A stretch of 23,353 nt of DNA from CAZOGW01 sp964579415. GTDB lineage: Bacteria > Actinomycetota > Acidimicrobiia > Spongiisociales > UBA5794. Positions 7,411 through 15,292 of this stretch are shown here, piece by piece. A program made the translations under genes and the position numbers. The notes below the pieces were generated by a model. It saw nothing but the letters and a program-made list of their open reading frames with translations, had not been told where the DNA came from and made no database searches. Position 1 is the stretch's first letter. Each line of letters starts with the position of its first letter. The stretch is taken from NCBI GenBank assembly GCA_964579415.1, contig CAZOGW010000039.1, positions 1 through 23,353 on the forward strand, given 5' to 3'.

Positions 7411-10400
7411 TTGCCTACCGACATCATCTGGACGGCACTGCCCAACGGCCGCGACGGCGACCGGCTCCACTTGTCGGTGCACGTCAGCCCCCGGCTCACC
7501 CACCCGTCCGGGGCGGGCACCCTGGCCGACTTCCCCGCCCTGGTGTCGTGGCCGCCCCCTGACCTCTCCTTCGAGGTGGTCTTCGCCGGGCTGAACCCGA
7601 TGCGGGGCACCATCGTCACCACGGGCGACCCGGCGACGTGGGGGCTGCTGTTCCCGCCGTCGAGCCCGGTGCGCTCGTTCGTGCCGCCCGACCGCAGCGG
7701 CATCCCGATCCACACCTACCCGGTCACCAAGATCGCCCAGTTCCTCCAGGACCACTACAGCGAGGTGGCGGTGGACTCCCCGGAGACGTTCCCCGCCATC
7801 GCCGACCTTCTCGCCTCGGGCTTCGGCGCCATCGAATACGCCGGGCGCGTCGGCGCCGAGCGCTGGCGCGACAACCAGGCGACGCTGCGACGCATCCTCG
7901 ACAACGTCGGCGCCGTCGACACCAGGGACCCCTCGTCGGCGACGTTCGACTTCGTGCAACTCGCCGACTTCTTCGCCTCCGTGGACCCCGACGACCCGGC
8001 GGTGGCGGCGGTGCTGAACAGCCCGGTGCCGCTCCCCGACCTCGACTTCCACGATGCCGTGGTCGCCTGCAACCAGCACCCGGCGCTGTTGCGCCGCCTC
8101 GGGTTGGTGATCGACCTCGACATCGACCTCTCCCAGGTGGCGGTACCGCCGGCCGGGGCGACGACGGTGAGCGTGGTCCCCGGGGGGCTTGCCGGGACCG
8201 CCGTCAACACGCCGCGCACCCACTGCCAGGTGACGGGAAGCGCCTTCGCTGCCGTTCCCCGGCCGGGCACCGCTCACCTCGCTCCCGGGTGGCTCCGCCT
8301 CGACGACCCCGGCGAGTACCAGCCGGTCCAGGTGGAGGTCACCGGCGGCGGCATCAAGGCCATCGACTTCGCCGCCAACCTGCAGCGCAAGACGCTCAAC
8401 AGGACCGTCGACACCCCCGAAACCAGCTCGCTGCCGACACTGCGCTCCGACGGCTTCATGGTGGCTCGGCTCGGCAACGCCGCCGAGCTGCACGACAAGC
8501 TGGCCACCACACCCGCCAGGGAGAGCGCCCTCGCCGGCGGGACCCTGGAGCTCTACCTCGACGACCTGGTGCGCGGTTACCGCGTCGACGTGTGGGACTC
8601 CCGGTCGACGAGCTGGCATTCGTTGATGTGGCGCACCGGGGAGTACCAGCTCGACGGCGGTGGCACCGTCATCCCGGTGACGGACGAGGCCTTCATCGGG
8701 CTGGGGGCGAGCAGCAAGCCCGCCGACGACGAGCTCTATGTCTCCGAGGCCCTGTTCGCCTGGGACGGGTGGTCGCTGGCGGCGCCCCGCCCGGGCAAGA
8801 CCCTCGACTCGGACCCGGCGGCGCCGGTGCCACTCATCGACCGGCCTCCCAACCAACCTGGCCCGCATTTCGACGCTCGTATCCACTTCGACGTGACCCC
8901 GGGCACCCTGCCCAGCCTGCGCTACGGCCTCAGCTACCGGTTCCGGGCCCGCACCGTCGACCTCGCCGGCAACAGTGTCGCCGCCGGCTCCTCCGACTCC
9001 ACGCACGCCACCAAGGAGATCGCCTTCGGCCGGTTCGAGCCGCCGCAGACGCCGCCGGTGCTGCTGCGCACCCCCCGCGGGCCCGGCGAGTCGATGGAGA
9101 CGATCGTGGTCCGCTCCAACTACGACGTCCCCGCCGCCGCCACCGCCGAGCGCCACCTGATCCCGGCCAAGACCGACGAGCTCACCGTGGAGCGACACTC
9201 CATGCTCGACGTCGCCGGCGGCGGCGGGGCGGTGATCGACAAGGCAGCCTACGGGATGCTCGCCGCCCGGGACGCGGTCAACCTGCTCAACCATCCCGAC
9301 GGCGATGTCGACCCGCACGATCCCGAGGGCACCCGGTACTACGACGTGGCCTCGCTCGACGTGACCTGGCTGGCCGAGCCGGCGGTGCGCCACCTTGCCC
9401 TCCGGCTGCTCGACGGACCCAACGCCGGGTTCCTCGACCTGTACCCGCTGGTCGCCGACGGCGGGGCCTGGCCCGGGTTCCGGGCGATCCGGCTCGTCGC
9501 CGCAGAGGGCGCCGGCGCCCCGGCGCTGAACGGGCACGTGCTCACCGTTCCGCTGGAGAAGGCCGACGTCATCCGGGCCAGGCTCAGTGCCCGCCTGGAC
9601 CCCGCCCAACTCGACGAGTTCGGGCTGTGGCACTGGGTGAAGTCGGTGGCCACGCCGGGGCAGCTCTCCGCGCTGACCGCCCTGGTCCGCTCCGGGCAGC
9701 ACTGGATGTTCGAGCCCTACCGCATGCTGACCCTGGTACACGCGGTGCGCCAGCCCTTGCTCACCCCGGAGATGCCGCTGGACCCCTCCCCGAGCCGGGG
9801 CACCGGCGATACCTTCGCCCAGCTCCGTGGCCCGCTCACCTTCAGCCGCAAGAGCACCAGCAGGATCGACATGCTGGCGAGCTGGGACGACCCGGTCGAC
9901 GGCGGGCAGGGCACGGCCGACCCGGCCGACGTCGGCGAGCAGGGGAGCCGGGAGGTCGAGGACCAGACCGCATTCTCACTCACCATCGAGCACGACGCCG
10001 ACCTGCCGCCCTCTTCTCTCGAGTATTTCGAGCGCCACGAGTTCGGGGACACCAAGTACCACGCCGTCACCTACCGGGCGGTGGCCACCACCCGCTTCGG
10101 GGAGTTCTTCACCCGGCGGCACCAGGGCCCGTATGCCGGGCCCGGCTCGGTGGTCACGCTCGACACCGGCGCGCCGCCGGACGGGTTGGTACCCGGGTCG
10201 GTGAAGGCAACCGTCGCCCGTGGCGACGGCACCAGCACGGCGCTGGTGGAGGGACGCCACTTCACCGCCGACCTGGCGGCGGGCGTGTTGGAGCTCACCG
10301 CCCAGGCGCCGCCGACCGCTCCCGGCGACCAGCTCCAGGTCGTCTACCTGGTGCCGCCGGTGACGCGGGAGACCGCAGACCCGCCGACGGGACCCGATCA

Positions 10401-11430
10401 GCACGGCCCCCGCCTGGTGGACATCCCCAGCTCGGCACGGCCCGCCGCCCCCAAGGTGGTCTACGTGCTTCCCACCTTCGGGTGGGAGACCGGTGATCTG
10501 GTGCAGGGCGGCCAGGTGGCGGGGAAGACCAGCACCCGCCGCGGCAACGGGTTGCGGGTCTACCTGGAGCGCCCCTGGTGGACCTCCGGGGCCGGGGAGT
10601 TGCTCGGGGTGGTGACCTGGCCGCCTGCGGAACTGGCCAACCCGCCCGACCTCGACGACTCCGGCAGCGGCGAGGGCGATCCGCGCCGGCCCTACGTGAC
10701 GCAGTGGGGTGAGGACCCCGTGTACGAGTCGCAGCCTTTGCCGCGGCGTTATCCCCGGCTCGTCTCGTTCCCCGACGCCGCCGCCACCCGCACCGGCGTC
10801 TCCCTGGCCGAGCTGCGCTCGTCGCCGGTCGACCTGGTCAACGTGGCCGGCCACACCGTCGGCTACGCCGCCGACCGGGACCTGTGGTACTGCGACCTCA
10901 CCGTCGATCCCAGCCTGGCCTACACCCCGTTCATCCGGCTGGCGCTGGCCCGCTACCAGCCCCACTCCATCAGCCACGCCCACCTCTCCTCGGTGGTGCT
11001 CGCCGACTTCATCCAACTCGCCCCCGACCGCTCGGCGACGGTGGTCTTCGACCAGTTCGACGAAGAAGTGATGGTGGTGACACTGACCGGCCCCACCCAT
11101 CTCGACGTCGAGGCCGGTCCCGGCACCCAGATCGGCTCGGCTCACGTCATCGTCGAACAGCGCGACCCGGCTCTGGGGCCCGACCTGGGCTGGCAGCAGG
11201 TGGGGAACCCCGTCCCCATGTCGGCGAGCCTCGTGGGCGGCCAGGGGCAGTGGGGCGCCCAGGTCAAGCTCCCCGGGCCCCGCATCCCCGGCATGTGGAG
11301 GCTGGTCGTCGAGCAGTTCGAGCGCCTCGGCGCCGAGCCGTTCGAGAAGCCGCCCCTCGCCAACCCGTTCCTGCGCACCCCACCCATCCCCGCCGACCGC
11401 CTGGTACACACCGACATCATCGATCTGTGA
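7411..11430 (+). CDS. Giant partner protein (1339 aa), no signal peptide
   Basis: The protein starts at TTG 7411, 3 nt after the preceding stop, giving MPTDIIWTALPNG. There is no signal peptide or transmembrane segment. I do not recognise the family. The sequence is rich in Pro, Asp, Gly and Trp, as in large extracellular beta proteins. Around residues 500-525 YRFRARTVDLAGNS resembles the end of a fibronectin-III/Ig-like domain. Around 920-985 a segment (GSVKATV, then EGRHFTADLAAGVLELT, then VVYLVPP) looks like another small beta module. The C-terminus is DRLVHTDIIDL. The very short gap and weak start suggest translational coupling and a fixed ratio to the Tat-exported upstream protein. It may be carried out of the cell in complex with it, but a cytoplasmic role is not excluded. 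Confidence 0.9.
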   Translation: MPTDIIWTALPNGRDGDRLHLSVHVSPRLTHPSGAGTLADFPALVSWPPPDLSFEVVFAGLNPMRGTIVTTGDPATWGLLFPPSSPVRSFVPPDRSGIPIHTYPVTKIAQFLQDHYSEVAVDSPETFPAIADLLASGFGAIEYAGRVGAERWRDNQATLRRILDNVGAVDTRDPSSATFDFVQLADFFASVDPDDPAVAAVLNSPVPLPDLDFHDAVVACNQHPALLRRLGLVIDLDIDLSQVAVPPAGATTVSVVPGGLAGTAVNTPRTHCQVTGSAFAAVPRPGTAHLAPGWLRLDDPGEYQPVQVEVTGGGIKAIDFAANLQRKTLNRTVDTPETSSLPTLRSDGFMVARLGNAAELHDKLATTPARESALAGGTLELYLDDLVRGYRVDVWDSRSTSWHSLMWRTGEYQLDGGGTVIPVTDEAFIGLGASSKPADDELYVSEALFAWDGWSLAAPRPGKTLDSDPAAPVPLIDRPPNQPGPHFDARIHFDVTPGTLPSLRYGLSYRFRARTVDLAGNSVAAGSSDSTHATKEIAFGRFEPPQTPPVLLRTPRGPGESMETIVVRSNYDVPAAATAERHLIPAKTDELTVERHSMLDVAGGGGAVIDKAAYGMLAARDAVNLLNHPDGDVDPHDPEGTRYYDVASLDVTWLAEPAVRHLALRLLDGPNAGFLDLYPLVADGGAWPGFRAIRLVAAEGAGAPALNGHVLTVPLEKADVIRARLSARLDPAQLDEFGLWHWVKSVATPGQLSALTALVRSGQHWMFEPYRMLTLVHAVRQPLLTPEMPLDPSPSRGTGDTFAQLRGPLTFSRKSTSRIDMLASWDDPVDGGQGTADPADVGEQGSREVEDQTAFSLTIEHDADLPPSSLEYFERHEFGDTKYHAVTYRAVATTRFGEFFTRRHQGPYAGPGSVVTLDTGAPPDGLVPGSVKATVARGDGTSTALVEGRHFTADLAAGVLELTAQAPPTAPGDQLQVVYLVPPVTRETADPPTGPDQHGPRLVDIPSSARPAAPKVVYVLPTFGWETGDLVQGGQVAGKTSTRRGNGLRVYLERPWWTSGAGELLGVVTWPPAELANPPDLDDSGSGEGDPRRPYVTQWGEDPVYESQPLPRRYPRLVSFPDAAATRTGVSLAELRSSPVDLVNVAGHTVGYAADRDLWYCDLTVDPSLAYTPFIRLALARYQPHSISHAHLSSVVLADFIQLAPDRSATVVFDQFDEEVMVVTLTGPTHLDVEAGPGTQIGSAHVIVEQRDPALGPDLGWQQVGNPVPMSASLVGGQGQWGAQVKLPGPRIPGMWRLVVEQFERLGAEPFEKPPLANPFLRTPPIPADRLVHTDIIDL

Positions 11431-11438
11431 CAACAACT

Positions 11439-11455
11439 CCCCCCGCTGCGGGGGG
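11439..11455 (+). terminator. GC hairpin just after the giant gene pair
   Basis: CCCCCCG (11439-11445), a CTG loop and CGGGGGG (11449-11455) form a perfect 7-bp stem 8 nt after the stop codon. There is no U-tract, so it is at best an atypical terminator or an mRNA 3'-end stabiliser. It is also the first palindrome of the composite element that fills this spacer. Confidence 0.45.
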
Positions 11456-11463
11456 GACTACCG

Positions 11464-11608
11464 CTGCCGGAGGCTTTGCGGAGGCAGGGGGGAGGGGGGA
11501 GCGGTGCAGTGGTTCACGCCCTGCTTCGGGTATGCCAGGAATGCACGGCTCCCCCTCCGTCAGCCCTCCGCAAAGCCTCCGGACTGCCACCTCCCCCAAA
11601 GGGGGAGG
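11464..11608. repeat. Large palindromic intergenic element
   Basis: The arms CCGGAGGCTTTGCGGAGG (11467-11484) and its exact reverse complement (11565-11582) are 80 bp apart. Pairing extends imperfectly inward through G-rich and C-rich tracts to GGTGCA/TGCACG, leaving a loop of roughly 33 nt (about 11509-11541). A second perfect hairpin, CCTCCCCC-AAA-GGGGGAGG, follows at 11590-11608. The right half carries CCCTCCGTCAGCC (11553-11565) and CTGCCACCTCCCCC (11584-11597). Both recur almost unchanged at the end of the window, so this is one copy of a repeat family. It encodes no protein that I can support. It might be a REP/MITE-like element or a transcription barrier. Confidence 0.75.
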
Positions 11609-11681
11609 ACGATTCACGGCTCTTCTCGGAGTCCTGGGCGGTAGGGTGCTGGGACAGGGAACCCGGTTGGGGGACCGGCGC

Positions 11682-14600
11682 ATGTCGAAGTTCATCGATG
11701 CATCCGGGATCATCCGCAGACCCAGGCTCGAGGCCCGTCTCGCCGAGGCATCCGCGCGCCGGATGACGATGGTCATCGCCGGCCCCGGGTTCGGCAAGAC
11801 CACCCTGCTCACCCAGGTGTTCGGGCAGGGCCGGTCGATCTGGCACACCGCCACACCTGGCGACTCCTCGGCCGCCGGCTTCGCGCGGGCGGTGGTGGAG
11901 AAGATGCGTCTCGCCGTCCCGGGCGTGAGCGGCGACCTCCTGGTGGCGGTCGAGGGCGGAGGCGGCACCGAGGAGCCGGGATCGGCGGGGCGACTGGACG
12001 CGGTTGCCGCCGCGTTGGCACAGGACCTGGCGTCACACGTCGATCGCGACATCGTCCTCATCGTCGACGAGGTCCACGAGCTCGGCGCCGAAGCCGCCCG
12101 CTTCCTGGCGTCGCTGTCCCGCCATGCCTCACCGCGGCTCCACCTGGTCACCGCCTCCCGTGAGCCGCTGCCGTTCCCGACAGCCCGGATGCGGGTCTCC
12201 GGTGAGGCGGACCGGATCGACGAGCGCGATCTGGCCTTCGATTCCGCGGAGGTGGCAGAGCTGCTGGCCGACCGGATCGGTCACGAGGACGAGAAGCTGG
12301 CCTCATCGATCCATGCCCGGACCTCGGGTTGGCCGGTTGCGGTGATCTATGCCGCCGAGGCGATGGGTCGGGGAGGAAAGATCGACCTCGAGCTCGCGCT
12401 GCGAGGTGACGCGCTGATGGCCTACCTGGCGGAGGAGGTGGTCAGCCGCGAGGATCCCGGGCTCGTCGAGGCACTGGGCCTCGTGGCTCCGTTGCCCTGG
12501 CTCACTCCCGAGCTCCTGGGGCATCTGGCCGAGGGAAACGCGAGGGTGGCTGCTCTGGACCCGGCGAGGCACGTCGGACACCTCCTCGACGAGGTGCCGG
12601 GCGTGGCGCATGCGGTGGCAGTGGCGCCCGTCATCCAGGCGTTCGCCGCCGGCCGGATCCCTCCCGAGAGCGTCGACCAGGTGGTGTCTGCCGCAGCGGA
12701 CTGGTACGAACGCGGCGGGTACCTCGCCGAGGCCCTCACCTGCCACCTCCGCCTCGAAGACACCGCCCTCGGGGCCGGCCTGCTGCGACGGAGGGGAGAG
12801 GAGATGGTGGCCCGGGGCCTGGGCCGGCAGGTGGCCGAGCTGATCTCACGCCTCGACGTCGGGACCGACCTTGAGATCATACTCCTCGACGCCGAGGTGC
12901 ACCAACTCCTCGGCGACTGGGAGGGCGCCATGGCCGCCTACGGCAAGCTGGCCGCTCCCGGCGAGCCGATGCCTGCCCGTATCGCCTGGAGGCTGGGACT
13001 CGTGCACCACATGCGCGGGAATGTCTCGGCCGCCATCGAGACCTACCGGCTGGGCCGGCTCGAAGGCGCCGATCCGGCCGACGGCGCCGCTCTCTGCGCC
13101 TGGTTGGCCAGCGCTTACTGGCTCCGCGGCGACCTGGAGGAAGCCGCGGAACTCGCCGCCCGGGCCCTCGATCTCGCCCAGGAGACCGAAGCCTCGCGAT
13201 CCCTGGCCGCAGCCCACACCGTCCTGGCGATGGTGGCGGCGTTGCGAGGCGATCGGGCGGCCAACGACACGCACTACCTCCGGGCCCTGGACCACGCCGA
13301 GCGTGCCCGCGACGTGGTGCAGACCATCCGCATCCGGTCCAACCGCGGGTCACACTTTCTCGAGGAAGGTGACTACCCGTCGGCCCTCGCCGAGATCGAG
13401 ATCGCGCTGCGCCTCGCCGACATGACCGGCTTCGAGCTTTGGCGGGGAATGGCGCTGGCGAACCGAGGGGAGGTGGTCGCCCGGATGGGTTCTCTCGAAG
13501 AGGCGATCGCCGACCTGACACAGGCGAGGCGGGTGTTCCGCCGTATCGGGTCGCGGTTGGAGGCCTATCCCCTCGCCCAACTGGGGGACGTCTACGCCAC
13601 GCGGGGCGACCGGTCTCTGGCGCGTTCGTGTTACGAGCAGGCCCTGGAGATGCTCGACGACGGAGACCTCCAGGGTCTGGTCCCGGCGCTTTGCGGCCTG
13701 GCCCGCCTGCTCGCCGCCGACGACAACGAGCGGGCGCGGTTGCTGGCGACGCGGGCCACCGAGGTCGACTCTGTGATCGGCCGCTCCCTGGCCCTCGTCA
13801 CCATGGGCTGGGTTGAGCACGTTGCCGGTGAGCACGCACGGGCGGGGGATCGCGCGGCCGACGCGGCCGCCGTGGCGCGACTGCGCCACGATCACGCCGG
13901 GCTGGCGGCCGCCCTCGAGTTGCAGGCGGTCGCCGGCGGCACGGGGGGCGACATAGTGCTGCTGGAAGAAGCCCGATCGGTGTGGAAGGAGCTCGGGGCG
14001 TCGGTGGACGTGGCCCGGGTCGACGCCATGATCGGCGCGTCGCGGGGTGGGACCGAGGGGGCGGCACTGGCCACCATCGCCGCCGAGCTCCTCGCCCGAC
14101 TGGGCGCGAAAGGCCCCGCGTTGGAAGCTCGTGCCGTGGCCGACCACCTGGCCAGCGGCGCCGACGAGGGCGTCAGGGTCGCCACGCTGGGTGGCTTCGC
14201 CGTCGTGGTCGATGGATCCGCGGTACCTGTCTCGGCGTGGCAGTCCAAGGTCGCCCGTGACGTTCTGGCGATGCTGGTGGCCAACCGCGGCAAAGCGGTC
14301 CACCGCGAGGTGCTGATGGATCGGCTCTGGCCCGAGGACGACCCGACCAAGGCTGCGAATCGCCTCTCGGTCGCGCTGACCACGATCCGCAACGTGCTCG
14401 ATCCCGGCCGGGCCCGCTCGTCGGGCCTCGTCACCGATCGGGACACGGTGGCGCTCGACCTCCGCGCCGTCGCCGTCGACGTGGACGAGTTCCTCGCGAC
14501 GGCCCGACGCGGGCTCTCCATGCTCCGCATAGGCGAGGGTCCCGACCACGCCCTGGCGGTGCTGCGGTCGGCGGAAGGGATGTACGTGGGCGACTTCCTC

Positions 14601-14894
14601 GAGGACCATCCCTACGACGAGTGGGCCATACCGCTGCGGGAGGAGGCGCGGAGCGTCTTCGTCCGCATCGCAACGGTGCTGGCCGACGCCGATACCGATA
14701 TCGACGACCACGACGGGGCGGCACGCCGCCATCTGCGGATCCTGGAGCGCGACCCGTACAACGAGCGTTCCCATCTCCGCCTGGTGGAGGCCATGCTGGC
14801 GGCGGGCCGGCACGGGACGGCCCGGCGCCTCTATGGCAGCTATGCCTCCCGTATGGCCGAGTTGGAGGTCGAGCCGGAGCCATACCCGGGCTGA
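11682..14894 (+). CDS. MalT-like ATPase/TPR regulator with C-terminal SARP-type winged helix and BTAD
   Basis: The protein is 1070 aa from ATG 11682. The frame is open further upstream, but that part lies inside the preceding gene and the palindromic spacer. It begins MSKFIDASGIIRRPRLEARL, like MalT-family STAND ATPases. Walker A is GPGFGKTT (34-41) and Walker B is IVLIVDE (124-130). Residues roughly 330-800 are alanine-rich paired helices of TPR type, the usual ligand- or protein-sensing part. From about 831, VATLGGFAVVVDG begins an OmpR-type winged helix (RDVLAMLVANRGKAVHREVLMDRLWPEDD), and from about 930 a BTAD domain follows (VDVDEFLATARRGL to the end). MalT itself has a LuxR helix there, and AfsR carries its SARP unit at the N-terminus, so the order is permuted. 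It probably activates nearby genes in response to an unknown ligand and ATP. Confidence 0.9.
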   Translation: MSKFIDASGIIRRPRLEARLAEASARRMTMVIAGPGFGKTTLLTQVFGQGRSIWHTATPGDSSAAGFARAVVEKMRLAVPGVSGDLLVAVEGGGGTEEPGSAGRLDAVAAALAQDLASHVDRDIVLIVDEVHELGAEAARFLASLSRHASPRLHLVTASREPLPFPTARMRVSGEADRIDERDLAFDSAEVAELLADRIGHEDEKLASSIHARTSGWPVAVIYAAEAMGRGGKIDLELALRGDALMAYLAEEVVSREDPGLVEALGLVAPLPWLTPELLGHLAEGNARVAALDPARHVGHLLDEVPGVAHAVAVAPVIQAFAAGRIPPESVDQVVSAAADWYERGGYLAEALTCHLRLEDTALGAGLLRRRGEEMVARGLGRQVAELISRLDVGTDLEIILLDAEVHQLLGDWEGAMAAYGKLAAPGEPMPARIAWRLGLVHHMRGNVSAAIETYRLGRLEGADPADGAALCAWLASAYWLRGDLEEAAELAARALDLAQETEASRSLAAAHTVLAMVAALRGDRAANDTHYLRALDHAERARDVVQTIRIRSNRGSHFLEEGDYPSALAEIEIALRLADMTGFELWRGMALANRGEVVARMGSLEEAIADLTQARRVFRRIGSRLEAYPLAQLGDVYATRGDRSLARSCYEQALEMLDDGDLQGLVPALCGLARLLAADDNERARLLATRATEVDSVIGRSLALVTMGWVEHVAGEHARAGDRAADAAAVARLRHDHAGLAAALELQAVAGGTGGDIVLLEEARSVWKELGASVDVARVDAMIGASRGGTEGAALATIAAELLARLGAKGPALEARAVADHLASGADEGVRVATLGGFAVVVDGSAVPVSAWQSKVARDVLAMLVANRGKAVHREVLMDRLWPEDDPTKAANRLSVALTTIRNVLDPGRARSSGLVTDRDTVALDLRAVAVDVDEFLATARRGLSMLRIGEGPDHALAVLRSAEGMYVGDFLEDHPYDEWAIPLREEARSVFVRIATVLADADTDIDDHDGAARRHLRILERDPYNERSHLRLVEAMLAAGRHGTARRLYGSYASRMAELEVEPEPYPG

Positions 14895-15178
14895 CGGGTC
14901 CTCCACGTCCACTCGGCCAGGATGACCAGCAACGCTCCCCGCTGGCGAAGGTCCGCGGCTCCTCGCCCGGGTTCGCCACCGTGCTGAGCTCGCGCCATCG
15001 AATCTCGGTGCGGCAAGTCGCCCGCCCGTGCCAGGTCGTCGGGGAAACATGGGAGTGCCGGACGTGGCCAGCGAGACTCGGAAGGCGAGTCGTCGATCAA
15101 GTAGCGCCATGAGTAGCCGAAGCCGGAATCACCCCGGGTGACTTCGGTCCGGACGCCTTTACCGCCCGGCAGGTGCGG
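14895..15178. other. Intergenic region before the FGE operon
   Basis: No gene could be supported on either strand. A small perfect hairpin GACTCG-GAAGG-CGAGTC lies at 15075-15091. A second structure has an outer stem CCGAAG/CTTCGG (15117-15122 and 15142-15147) enclosing TCACCC-C-GGGTGA (15129-15141), which is treated separately as a possible operator. The rest looks like non-coding spacer. Confidence 0.5.
15129..15141. promoter_or_regulatory. Candidate operator palindrome TCACCC-C-GGGTGA
   Basis: This is a perfect 6-1-6 inverted repeat located 52 nt before the leaderless ATG at 15193 and about 38 nt upstream of the -10. It resembles the ATCACCCGGGTGAT palindromes near the ZIP and DUF7144 genes, but with one extra central C. 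It is also embedded in a larger hairpin, so an RNA role is possible. Confidence 0.35.
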
Positions 15179-15184
15179 TATCGT
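15179..15184 (+). promoter_or_regulatory. -10-like element TATCGT before a leaderless ORF
   Basis: TATCGT lies 8 nt before ATG 15193. A weak -35-like CTTTAC (15157-15162) is 16 bp upstream. There is no Shine-Dalgarno sequence before the ATG, so the transcript could begin at or near it. This would be the promoter of the FGE-HAD operon. Confidence 0.4.
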
Positions 15185-15192
15185 CCGCAGCG

Positions 15193-15291
15193 ATGAGCGA
15201 GGGAGTTCCCGTGGCTGGAGAAGGTGACGGCGCGCCGGCGGGATGGTACGTCGATCCGACGCGGCACCATCGAGGCCGGTACGAGGGCTGA
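15193..15291 (+). CDS. 32-aa DUF2510-like small ORF upstream of FGE
   Basis: ATG 15193 opens a 32-codon frame whose residues 15-32 read PAGWYVDPTRHHRGRYEG. This matches the core of the actinobacterial DUF2510 domain (PAGWYxDP...H...RY.G), lacking only the usual RYWDG tryptophan. DUF2510 normally sits at the N-terminus of membrane or envelope proteins. Here the frame stops with TGA at 15289-15291, one nucleotide before the likely GTG start of the FGE gene. It may be a real small protein coupled to FGE translation, a remnant of a larger gene, or the result of a frameshift. The motif match is hard to explain as chance, but expression is unproven. Confidence 0.5.
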   Translation: MSEGVPVAGEGDGAPAGWYVDPTRHHRGRYEG

Positions 15292-15292
15292 G

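Noticed and set aside
6901..9741. A 946-codon open frame on the - strand
   Set aside because: It lies opposite the two giant genes. Its composition (Gly, Arg, Asp, His, Val-rich, low-complexity) and lack of any recognisable domain are typical of the antisense frame in high-GC DNA.
7638..10496. A 952-codon open frame on the + strand inside the 1339-aa gene
   Set aside because: It is Arg/Pro/Gly-rich, with no domain and no ribosome site, as expected for the +1 frame of GC-rich coding DNA.
11431..11608. CRISPR array or insertion sequence
   Set aside because: The repeats are inverted, not regularly spaced direct repeats, and no transposase or cas gene is nearby.
10884..11681. Possible 266-codon N-terminal extension of the MalT/SARP regulator
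   Set aside because: It overlaps the C-terminus of the preceding gene and the palindromic element, and the translation is Arg/Pro-rich junk. The MalT-like N-terminus starts naturally at ATG 11682.
13350..15110. A 586-codon open frame on the - strand
   Set aside because: It is the antisense shadow of the regulator gene, with His/Arg/Gly-rich composition and no recognisable family.
15224..15292. Longer FGE form starting at GTG 15224
   Set aside because: Possible, but the GGAG is only 3 nt from that GTG, the extra residues are not FGE-like, and the overlapping DUF2510-like frame accounts better for this stretch. It is kept as an alternative.
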